A program made the position numbers and the translations under genes. Below the pieces are notes generated by a model. The model made no database searches, was not told the origin of the DNA, and was given only the letters and a program-made list of their open reading frames with translations. Source: an uncultured Flavobacteriales bacterium (GTDB taxonomy: Bacteria; Bacteroidota; Bacteroidia; Palsa-965). Taken from it: 5,368 nt of DNA. Numbering within the stretch: the stretch's first letter is position 1; each line of letters begins with the position of its first letter. The DNA lies in NCBI GenBank assembly GCA_937974275.1, contig CALJIF010000022.1:1-5368 (forward strand), read 5' to 3'. Positions 1-5,368 of this stretch are shown here, piece by piece.

Positions 1-50
1 ACCACAAAACTGTCTTTGGAACACGAAACCCCGCCTTTTGGGTAGGTGCT

Positions 51-60
51 GTTATAGGGC
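51..60 (-). repeat. Inverted 10-bp core at the 3' side of the cassette-like gene (attC-like start)
   Basis: The plus strand reads GTTATAGGGC, so in gene direction it is GCCCTATAAC, just after the stop codon. It is the exact reverse complement of 729-738. In integron cassettes an attC site begins with a core ending in AAC after the gene, and the previous site ends with a complementary GTT core. In gene direction the site continues AGCACCTACCC towards the window edge, which cuts it, so the hairpin partner cannot be seen. The pairing and placement are seen directly; the attC identity is inferred. Confidence 0.5.
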
Positions 61-79
61 GTTTTTCTTTGTTCTTCCG

Positions 80-700
80 TCATCTGCTTTTAAAGTTTTT
101 CCAAATGTCGTAAAGTTGTTCAACTTCTTCTTTTTTAAAATACTTATTCCAAAGTCCACAGTTATTCATATAAGCCATACACTCTCCAAATTTCAAATAT
201 TGTGATTGTGGTATTTCGTTTTTTCTCAAACACTTTTTCAAAATTTCAAGTCTTCGATTTTCGTCCTCCGCAATTATTGTTTCTATTTTTTCAATTTCTG
301 TTTTAGAGTACTTGTCTGTGATTTCTTTTCGTTTTTTCAGTTCAGACCAGTGCTTTCTCGCATCCATTCCTTGGTCAACTCGCCTGAATTGGTTTTTCTC
401 TAGTGCAAATTTTAAAGGTTCTTTTCTCTCGTAATCAATTCCGTTATCTTTTAGTCCTGTCCAGAAACTTTCCGTGTCGGGATTTATACTCTCATTCCAA
501 TATGTCAAAAGTCCGCTTTTTAATGAGTTCAGTCCGTATGAATTCATCTTCGGTTCTTTTTCTAAAAGGTCTCTTGTATATTTAGATAAGTTCTTAAAAG
601 CTTCCTTGGTTTTCTCGTCCATAATGGTTGAGCCGTCAACAACTTTGTCGTTGATTTTTGTAGTCAAAATGAGTTTGTCGATATTTCCCAATGTTGTCAT
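80..700 (-). CDS. Uncharacterised 206-residue cytoplasmic protein, probable gene-cassette cargo
   Basis: I do not recognise the family. The protein is highly charged and lysine/glutamate rich, with no signal peptide or membrane segment, so it is probably cytoplasmic. The middle (about residues 55-120) holds aromatic and charged patches such as YWNES, SFWTGLK and FRRVDQGMDARKHW. Residues 120-160 look like a long, possibly coiled-coil helix (KKRKEITDKYSKTEIEKIE). The tail (165-206) has two cysteines and several aromatics (YLKFGECMAYMNNCGLW). No catalytic motif of a nuclease, toxin, methylase or acetyltransferase stands out. The ATG lies 28 bases after GTTATAGGGC, with A-rich sequence but no Shine-Dalgarno. 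The stop is 19 bases before the inverted GCCCTATAAC. Base and codon use is clearly AT-richer than in the four other genes, which suggests horizontal acquisition. The ORF is intact, dense and well bounded, so I am fairly sure it is real; its function is unknown. Confidence 0.78.
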   Translation of the reverse strand: MTTLGNIDKLILTTKINDKVVDGSTIMDEKTKEAFKNLSKYTRDLLEKEPKMNSYGLNSLKSGLLTYWNESINPDTESFWTGLKDNGIDYERKEPLKFALEKNQFRRVDQGMDARKHWSELKKRKEITDKYSKTEIEKIETIIAEDENRRLEILKKCLRKNEIPQSQYLKFGECMAYMNNCGLWNKYFKKEEVEQLYDIWKNFKSR

Positions 701-728
701 TATTGTTTCTCGAGTCGTCTTTTAAAAT

Positions 729-738
729 GCCCTATAAC
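729..738 (-). repeat. Inverted 10-bp core at the 5' side of the cassette-like gene (attC-like end)
   Basis: The plus strand reads GCCCTATAAC, so in gene direction it is GTTATAGGGC, 28 bases before the ATG. It pairs perfectly over 10 bp with 51-60, and the match stops at both ends (positions 50/739 and 61/728 do not form Watson-Crick pairs). This is where the GTT core of a preceding attC or attI site would lie. The final GTTATAG differs from the classical GTTRRRY at one position, as some chromosomal-integron sites do. Confidence 0.5.
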
Positions 739-744
739 TAGTTT

Positions 745-809
745 ATACCCGCTACACTTACGCGCTTAGCAACCCTATCCGGCTGTATATGCGCTACTTT
801 GTAGCGTAT
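745..809 (-). repeat. Imperfect foldable repeat next to the cassette core, attC-like
   Basis: Plus-strand CGCTACA (750-756) pairs with TGTAGCG (800-806). Beyond a two-base CC bulge, ATA (745-747) pairs with TAT (807-809). Further in, GCGC (762-765) pairs with GCGC (791-794), and AGC (768-770) with GCT (782-784), leaving an 11-base loop. The result is an interrupted stem with bulged bases, the general style of single-stranded attC folds. However, no GTTATAGGGC partner follows 809, so a complete attC is not present. It may be a decayed site, an attI-like end, or a chance fold. An alternative local hairpin (792-797 with 801-806) competes with it. Confidence 0.3.
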
Positions 810-860
810 TATTTTCATCGTGTAATTTATTGCAGAACGGCATCATTTCAAAATTGTTCA

Positions 861-892
861 AAAAAAAAGACCTCCTCGCGGAAGTCTTTTTT
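861..892 (-). terminator. Intrinsic terminator after the lipoprotein gene
   Basis: On the minus strand this is a hairpin followed by eight T residues (plus-strand A run 861-868). Nine base pairs (863-871 with 884-892) are followed by one C/A mismatch (872/883) and three more pairs (873-875 with 880-882). The loop in the transcript is GCGA, a stable GNRA tetraloop. It begins 16 bases beyond the lipoprotein stop codon and marks the end of the core block. The T-rich opposite arm means it could also stop plus-strand transcription. The rest of the 701-908 gap holds the cassette core and the foldable repeat; I see no gene in it. Confidence 0.88.
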
Positions 893-908
893 AAAATATC
901 AATTCAAA

Positions 909-1997
909 TTAATTGTTCTGTTGCTTGCCTTTCATCTGCTCGCGTAAGCGTTGTTCGTCCCACTTGCGCTGTTGCAAAATCTGTACGTATCGCGGTGCGC
1001 GTCTATCGCCCATTTGTGAGGCGCGCTCTGCCCACTGTATCGCTAAATCTAAATCGCCGGTTTGCTCTGCAGCCAAGGCCATGTTAAAGCTGGCTCTGCG
1101 TGCTACCTTCGGATCGCTGCTGGTTGCATTACGATTCCAGATGTCTGCTGCCGTTTTCCAGTTGTTGAAACGTGCCATACGTCCTGCTTGCTTCAAATCG
1201 GGATTGCCCTTGCGATAAAACTCGCGCTGCACCCACACCCACTGCGGAGAAATGCGATGACCGTACTGAATACCTGCATGCACTCCTGCACGGCTGCTCA
1301 TGTCGCGACGGTTTGGCAAACGACCAATCGCCTCAGCTTCCGTACGCCCGTTGGCATCAAACTGCTGCCAGCTTTCCTGCGGGAATTGATCAGAAATCGT
1401 TTTTGTTTTAAAATCGTAAATACGCCACATGGTGTACACGTTTACGCGTCCGTGTGAGCGGTATTCAGGAACCTGAATGTTTTGCCCTTCCACTGACTGT
1501 GTAGTCATCACCACTTCGTTAAACAAATTGGTATTAGAGTCGAACGCTTCCAACACAATAAGAGCAGTTGTAGTGTCCTTACCCACCAACTTGCCTACAG
1601 TGTTCCAGTCCAATGGTGGCATGGCCTGACGACGACCTGTTCCTTTAATGGCGGTGTCCAATGCGGCAACCGTTACGGTATAACGCGGAGTTTGTGTTAA
1701 CACTTGACGCAAACCTTCCAAACAATCTTCGGAAGCCCACTTATCCTGGAAAACACCTTCTCCGGTTAAAATTCCTTCCAGAATGTTAATCGCTTGCTGT
1801 CCTTCGCCTTTAGCAGGGCGCGTACGATCGGCCAACACAAATTTCTGGAAATGTTGTGGCAACATAATATCTGCCGGACGCAATACCTGCATATTGACGT
1901 GCCCTACTTTACAAGACGCAATGCCCAGTGCAAGGCTTAATGCCATTACTCCCAACAGGAGCAAACGTTGCGGTTTCATTCGGGTAGATGTATTCAT
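909..1997 (-). CDS. Outer-envelope lipoprotein, DUF6340-like
   Basis: The 362-residue protein starts with a basic stretch, a hydrophobic core (residues 11-27) and a clear lipobox, Ile-Ala-Ser-Cys with Cys29, so it should be lipidated and anchored in the envelope. Residue 30 is Lys. The mature N-terminus (VNMQVLRPADIMLPQHFQK) resembles the opening of DUF6340 proteins of Bacteroidota, where a beta-strand leads into a Pro-Ala/Ile-Pro segment, and length and lipoprotein nature also fit. The middle (100-260) looks mixed alpha/beta. Residues 280-330 form a helical pair like a tetratricopeptide repeat (WKTAADIWNRN, then FNMALAAEQTGDLDLAIQWAERA), suggesting a protein-binding role. The family function is unknown to me. 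An alternative start, Met7 (MKPQRLL, 1977-1979), leaves a more typical signal peptide and cannot be excluded. It is followed closely by a strong terminator and is the last gene of the block. Confidence 0.85.
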   Translation of the reverse strand: MNTSTRMKPQRLLLLGVMALSLALGIASCKVGHVNMQVLRPADIMLPQHFQKFVLADRTRPAKGEGQQAINILEGILTGEGVFQDKWASEDCLEGLRQVLTQTPRYTVTVAALDTAIKGTGRRQAMPPLDWNTVGKLVGKDTTTALIVLEAFDSNTNLFNEVVMTTQSVEGQNIQVPEYRSHGRVNVYTMWRIYDFKTKTISDQFPQESWQQFDANGRTEAEAIGRLPNRRDMSSRAGVHAGIQYGHRISPQWVWVQREFYRKGNPDLKQAGRMARFNNWKTAADIWNRNATSSDPKVARRASFNMALAAEQTGDLDLAIQWAERASQMGDRRAPRYVQILQQRKWDEQRLREQMKGKQQNN

Positions 1998-2021
1998 GGT
2001 CTGTTAAAATTGTTTCTAGTC

Positions 2022-2100
2022 GTAAAACGAAAATCGTACCAGTTTTTAAAATCGAGGCTAAATTAATGTACTTCCCGATAATCGGACGATTTTGTTTTAC
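2022..2100. repeat. Long imperfect inverted repeat in the thioredoxin-lipoprotein gap
   Basis: GTAAAAC-G-AAAATCGT (2022-2037) pairs with ACGATTTTGTTTTAC (2086-2100) over 15 bp with a single bulged G at 2029. After a bulged A (2038), CC (2039-2040) also pairs with GG (2084-2085). The intervening loop is 43 bases. It fills most of the 109-base gap, directly after the thioredoxin-like stop and before the lipoprotein start. It may be an mRNA-stabilising or attenuating structure, or the relic of a small palindromic element. It lacks a following U-run on the minus strand, so it is not a classical terminator. Confidence 0.55.
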
Positions 2101-2106
2101 AATTGG

Positions 2107-3276
2107 TTATTTCTTCATTTTCGATCGAATGTTCTGCAACAAATCTTCCGTGGCAGCCACATTTTCTTTGGTTTTCTTGCCTTCATCAATAGCCTGGAGT
2201 GCGACTTTTTCCGCTTCCGCAAACTGATCCGTGGCATATAACAAGCTGGCATAGGTATCCAGATACATGTAATTCGGCTCCGCTTTTGTTACTTCTTTCA
2301 TCCAACCCGCAGCCTTCGTTAACTCGGCTTTATCGGAACAACTCTCGTACATGGTCCAGGAAATTTCATTGATTAATCCCGCTTGCTTCGCATATCCGCC
2401 CGTATCAATAACGCTCTGTGTAAACTTGGTTAACTGATTCCATTGCGCGGTTGACGTATAATATTCGAACGTGAAACCTACTTCATACGCCGCAGCAACT
2501 GCAGGTAAATACGTGTACAAGGTTTTGATTGTTGCTTTAAATGCATTGTCGTCTTTATTTTCAGCAGCAGCCTTTACTTTACCGGAAAGAATGCCCACAA
2601 TTTTATCATCTACCTGCTCCTTGCCATACAGCGTGCGCAGTCGTGCGGCATTGTCCATAACCCAATTGTTGTACTTTTCGCTTAGGTTAAAGCGCCACAT
2701 TACGCTCCACGCCACTTCTGAGTACAAGTCTTTGGTATTGTCCAAAAATGCAGTTACCGTATTTTCTTCCGGATATTTACGCGACTTCCCGGGTCCAAAA
2801 GAGTTCTTATAAAAATCGGGATAGCCCGGATTTAAATCCAAAGAAAGGCCGGGAAACGTTTGCTGATTCTCGGGTTTACGAACGGCTTCCAGCACATTCA
2901 AAAATTCGGCTGCAGGCGAATAACCGGCTGAAATGTACACCAATTGGCCTTCCGGAGAGAAAAATAAAAATGTGGGAAATGCATTCACATGATATTTCAT
3001 CGCCAGCACCACGCCTTCCGGATCTTTTTCCATTTCACGTTTCGCACTGATGAAATTCGTATTGAGCTCTTTACTCACTTTATCATCCGGGAAGGTGTTT
3101 TTATCCATCACCTTGCACCAATAACACCAATCGGTATAGCAGTCCAACATGATGTATTTATTTTCTGCCTTGGCCTTTTTTAAGGTTTCTTCCCAGGTTC
3201 CTTTAAAGTAATTCGGATCGGCAGATGCCGCTACAGAAATAGCGGAAGCGATAATTAAAGTAATGATGTTTTTCAT
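2107..3276 (-). CDS. Secreted thioredoxin-fold protein with CYWC active site and helical C-terminal domain
   Basis: The 389-residue protein has a Sec signal peptide with a likely cut after Ala19 (AASA/D). A thioredoxin-like domain follows at about residues 22-133. The redox motif is Trp-Cys51-Tyr-Trp-Cys54-Lys (WCYWCK), typical of the thioredoxin_7/DUF255-like branch. The cis-proline is Pro101 in AFPTFLFF, followed by the expected strand and GQLVYISAGY. An extra cysteine (Cys46) lies five residues before the motif. Residues 140-389 are a helical region unlike thioredoxin; 333-366 resemble a tetratricopeptide repeat (YLDTYASLLYATDQFAEAEKVALQAI). By family it should reduce or exchange disulfides in the periplasm; its substrate and electron donor are not evident. 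It starts 44 bases after the DUF4835 gene and is probably co-transcribed with it. The start codon lies inside a palindrome (3272-3298). No Shine-Dalgarno is present, as is usual in Bacteroidota. Confidence 0.9.
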   Translation of the reverse strand: MKNIITLIIASAISVAASADPNYFKGTWEETLKKAKAENKYIMLDCYTDWCYWCKVMDKNTFPDDKVSKELNTNFISAKREMEKDPEGVVLAMKYHVNAFPTFLFFSPEGQLVYISAGYSPAAEFLNVLEAVRKPENQQTFPGLSLDLNPGYPDFYKNSFGPGKSRKYPEENTVTAFLDNTKDLYSEVAWSVMWRFNLSEKYNNWVMDNAARLRTLYGKEQVDDKIVGILSGKVKAAAENKDDNAFKATIKTLYTYLPAVAAAYEVGFTFEYYTSTAQWNQLTKFTQSVIDTGGYAKQAGLINEISWTMYESCSDKAELTKAAGWMKEVTKAEPNYMYLDTYASLLYATDQFAEAEKVALQAIDEGKKTKENVAATEDLLQNIRSKMKK

Positions 3277-3298
3277 GATCGAAAGAATAGATCATGAA
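3272..3298 (-). promoter_or_regulatory. Perfect palindrome enclosing the start codon of the thioredoxin-like gene
   Basis: TTCATGATC (3272-3280) and GATCATGAA (3290-3298) are perfect 9-bp inverted arms around a 9-base loop. In the mRNA the AUG (3274-3276) lies in the 3' arm, so a hairpin would hide the start codon. As DNA it could be a dimeric operator site. The 5' arm also contains an ATG, but it is out of frame with the gene. It occupies most of the 44-base gap after the DUF4835 gene. The regulatory role is inferred from position only. Confidence 0.5.
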
Positions 3299-3320
3299 GG
3301 TACAAAAAGCAAGAATACGT

Positions 3321-4229
3321 TTACTGTTGTTGCGTAATTCGCTGATAACGCACGCCGTTGCCCGGGTCAATTTTCTGGCACAGCTGCACCACTTTGCTTT
3401 TCTCTTCGGGAAGTCCGCCGGAAAAGAGTTTCACCACTTCATCGGCTTTGGCATTGAAGAAAAACTGCATCGGAAAAGATAAAGGACGCTGATTGTGGAC
3501 TTTTTCTAATTCCATCAAGGCTTCCAAAACAGCCGCACGTCCGCCCATTACATCGGCATACATTAAATCAAATCCTAAGCGATGATATTTATAATTACAA
3601 GTACGCAATGGTGCATACAAAGGCTGTAAATAATTTTCCACCAACCAATAACGATTCTTGGTGCTTTCGAACGACTTCCAGCCCTTTTCCGGAGCGTTTT
3701 GTGCATTCGCTACAATGGTCTGAGCCTTCTGCCAATAAGGTGTTCCGCCATTCAATGAAAATGAATCATAATCCATAGCCAAAATCACATAACACCAATA
3801 CGCCAGTGTGCTGGTTAAATTGGTCATGTGTTGGTTAATGGTAAAATCGAGCGGTTGAAATTCTACATACTTGAACTGAAAATCCGGATCGTTAAAATTA
3901 ATCATCACCGAATTGAACGAACTTTTATAACAAGTACGTGTAGACTGAATCTGAATGGTGGCTTTGTATTCGTCGTTGGAGAGCTTATCGGTAATGTTAA
4001 TGAACATAGAACAACTGATGCGTTCTTCAGGAGCGAAGACATCGGTTGTCCATTTGGTATTATTGACAAATTCGAAAATTGCTTTTTGCAAATTATCGAA
4101 AATACGACGCTCGATGGTTCCTTGAATTTGTGGCGCAACTACCTGCACCTGACAGTTTAACTCTTGCGTGTATCCTGCGACAGTATTAGCAAGGACGATA
4201 ACAACAATGAAAAATAATCTCTTAATCAT
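3321..4229 (-). CDS. porD: DUF4835 family protein, PorD-like (type IX secretion associated)
   Basis: The 302-residue protein begins with a signal peptide (MIKRLFFIVVIVLANTVAG) and a mature start QELNCQVQV, which is characteristic of DUF4835 proteins. Other family-like stretches are FNNTKW-like FVNNTKW (54-60), DYDSFSLNGG (153-162), EKGWKSFE (181-188) and NRYWLVENYLQPLYAPLR (192-209). The C-terminal part (about 213-285) appears helical. The length matches the family, which is found next to coaBC in many Bacteroidota. From memory, annotation pipelines name this family PorD and link it to type IX secretion; the molecular role is not established, so the symbol is provisional. The ATG overlaps the end of coaBC by 8 bases (ATGATTAA), which suggests translational coupling. 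It acts in the periplasm or at the outer membrane. No lipobox is seen. Confidence 0.88.
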   Translation of the reverse strand: MIKRLFFIVVIVLANTVAGYTQELNCQVQVVAPQIQGTIERRIFDNLQKAIFEFVNNTKWTTDVFAPEERISCSMFINITDKLSNDEYKATIQIQSTRTCYKSSFNSVMINFNDPDFQFKYVEFQPLDFTINQHMTNLTSTLAYWCYVILAMDYDSFSLNGGTPYWQKAQTIVANAQNAPEKGWKSFESTKNRYWLVENYLQPLYAPLRTCNYKYHRLGFDLMYADVMGGRAAVLEALMELEKVHNQRPLSFPMQFFFNAKADEVVKLFSGGLPEEKSKVVQLCQKIDPGNGVRYQRITQQQ

Positions 4230-5368
4230 GTGATAATAATTGCACCAGATAATCGGAAATATCTTCAGCTACTTCACGCTTTGGCTTCAGTTCAAATTTA
4301 GTGGAATTCCCGTCTTTACCGAGAATCGATATTTTATTGGTGTCGGTTCCAAATCCTGCACCAGCATCGCGCAAGGAATTCAACACGATAGCGTCCAGAT
4401 TTTTACGCTGTAATTTGGACAACGCGTTTTGCTCTTCGTTAGCTGTTTCCAACGCAAAACCAATCAGCACTTGTCCCTTTTTCTTATGCGCACCTGCAAA
4501 TGCGAGAATGTCCGGAGTTTCTTCTAATTCGATGTGTTGCAACCCTCCGGCTTCTTTTTTGATCTTGCCCGAATGTTGTTGTTTGGGGCGAAAATCGGCA
4601 ACAGCGGCAGCAAATATTCCTGCGTCAGCAGTAGGCCAATGCTGCTCTACAACTTTCAGCATTTCTTCAGCGCTGCGCACATTCACACGTTGTACTCCGG
4701 CTTGTAAACCGAATGTATTCATCGGACCTGCAACCAGCGTCACTTGCGCACCTTGACGCGCCAATGCATTAGCAACCTCAACGCCCATTTTACCGGATGA
4801 ATAATTTCCGATGAAACGAACAGCGTCAATAGCTTCGTATGTTGGTCCTGCTGTTACCACAATGTGCTTTCCTGCAAGACGATTACTTCGCAAAAAAGAT
4901 GCCCGGATAAATTCAAAGATCAATTCCGGTTCTTCCATTCTGCCCTCGCCTACCAAACCGCTGGCCAATTCACCATAACGTGCGGGAATTACCTGAACAC
5001 CGTGTGCCTGAATTGCGCGAAGATTCTGTTGTGTAGTTTCATGATTGTACATGTCCAAATCCATCGCCGGAGCAACGACTACGGGACATTTGGCCGATAG
5101 ATACACCGCCATCAATAAGTTATCGCTGCGACCCGAAGCTAACTTGGATAAGGTATGCGCAGTAAGCGGAGCAATAACCATCATATCCGCCCACAACGCC
5201 AGCTCCACATGGTTGTTCCAAACACCTTCCGTTCCGTTTTCGAACTCGCTCCACACCGGGTTTCCGGATAACGTACCCAACGTTAATGGCGTAACAAATT
5301 GCTTAGCGCCGGGCGTCATCACCACTTTCACTTCTGCTCCGGCTTTACGAAGCATGCGAATGAGAAAT
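4222..5368 (-). CDS. coaBC: Bifunctional phosphopantothenoylcysteine decarboxylase / phosphopantothenate-cysteine ligase (5' end outside window)
   Basis: This enzyme makes 4'-phosphopantetheine for coenzyme A: CoaB joins phosphopantothenate to cysteine using CTP, and CoaC, a flavoprotein, decarboxylates the product. The reading frame continues past the internal Met at 5353 as Phe-Leu-Ile-Arg-Met to the window edge, so roughly 20 N-terminal residues, including the first flavin-binding strand, are missing. Numbering from that Met, the CoaC part (1-155) has the catalytic His49 in NNHVELALWAD, PAMDLDMY (96-103) and GELASGLVGEGRM (128-140). The CoaB part (162-377) has VTAGPTYEAIDAVRFIGNYSSGKMG, with Asn184 and Lys189, AAAVADFRP (249-257), the lysine patch GKIKK (263-267) and IGFALET (298-304). 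The decarboxylase carries Asp for the usual motif Asn and Ser132 for the usual Cys. It is cytoplasmic. It overlaps the DUF4835 gene by 8 bases and leads the visible block. Confidence 0.97.
   Translation of the reverse strand, partial: FLIRMLRKAGAEVKVVMTPGAKQFVTPLTLGTLSGNPVWSEFENGTEGVWNNHVELALWADMMVIAPLTAHTLSKLASGRSDNLLMAVYLSAKCPVVVAPAMDLDMYNHETTQQNLRAIQAHGVQVIPARYGELASGLVGEGRMEEPELIFEFIRASFLRSNRLAGKHIVVTAGPTYEAIDAVRFIGNYSSGKMGVEVANALARQGAQVTLVAGPMNTFGLQAGVQRVNVRSAEEMLKVVEQHWPTADAGIFAAAVADFRPKQQHSGKIKKEAGGLQHIELEETPDILAFAGAHKKKGQVLIGFALETANEEQNALSKLQRKNLDAIVLNSLRDAGAGFGTDTNKISILGKDGNSTKFELKPKREVAEDISDYLVQLLSHD

Noticed and set aside
742..772. Possible promoter for the 206-codon gene on the minus strand: TTGCTA (767-772) and TATAAA (742-747) with a 19-base spacer
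   Set aside because: The -35 match is poor, the spacing is long, and it does not fit the bacteroidete TAnnTTTG -7 element. It also overlaps the foldable repeat, so I did not list it as a feature.
1062..1457. Plus-strand open frame of 131 codons inside the lipoprotein gene
   Set aside because: It lies wholly antisense to a well-supported lipoprotein with lipobox, has cysteine-rich low-complexity composition typical of a shadow frame, and shows no motif.
2075..2085. Short palindrome CCGATAATCGG as an operator site
   Set aside because: Only five pairs around a single base; it is better viewed as part of the loop and inner arm of the larger inverted repeat at 2022-2100.
3277..3320. Bacteroidete promoter in the DUF4835-thioredoxin gap (TTG, 20 bases, TATTCTTT)
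   Set aside because: The -7 element matches the consensus poorly and would lie only a few bases from the ATG; the short gap fits co-transcription better.
4301..4756. Plus-strand open frame of 151 codons inside coaBC
   Set aside because: It is antisense to the strongly conserved CoaB domain and its sequence is the expected mirror of that coding frame.
5353..5355. Met codon as the start of coaBC
   Set aside because: The same frame continues upstream as Phe-Leu-Ile-Arg, matching the first helix of CoaC, so the true start lies beyond the right edge.

Overview
The window looks like a Bacteroidota chromosome, most likely from a flavobacterium-, cryomorph- or chitinophaga-like lineage. The reasons are a CoaBC with the bacteroidete motif PAMDLDMY, a DUF4835 (PorD-like) protein directly behind it, a DUF6340-type lipoprotein, and start sites with no Shine-Dalgarno sequence. 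All five credible genes are on the minus strand, so the region reads from the right edge to the left.

Core block, right to left. coaBC (bifunctional coenzyme A biosynthesis enzyme) enters from the right edge and lacks about 20 N-terminal residues. It overlaps by 8 bases a DUF4835/PorD-like secreted protein. After a 44-base gap comes a periplasmic thioredoxin-fold protein with a CYWC active site and a helical C-terminal half. A further 109 bases on is a lipoprotein of the DUF6340 type. An intrinsic terminator with a GCGA tetraloop closes this block at 861-892. The three genes after coaBC all carry export signals, so the block joins one cytoplasmic cofactor enzyme to a set of envelope proteins. 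The gaps hold two notable inverted repeats: a perfect 9-bp palindrome covering the thioredoxin-like start codon (3272-3298), and a long imperfect inverted repeat (2022-2100).

Left of the terminator the character changes. A single AT-rich gene of 206 codons, with no family I recognise, sits between perfect 10-bp inverted copies of GTTATAGGGC (51-60) and GCCCTATAAC (729-738). The 5' copy lies only 28 bases before its ATG and the 3' copy just after its stop. A foldable, attC-like stretch adjoins the 5' copy. This is the layout of an integron gene cassette bounded by attC core sites, with no integrase in view, as in a CALIN (cluster of attC sites lacking an integrase). It is the main candidate here for an undescribed or mobile element. 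The attC identification is an inference because one site is cut by the window edge and the other lacks an obvious partner core.
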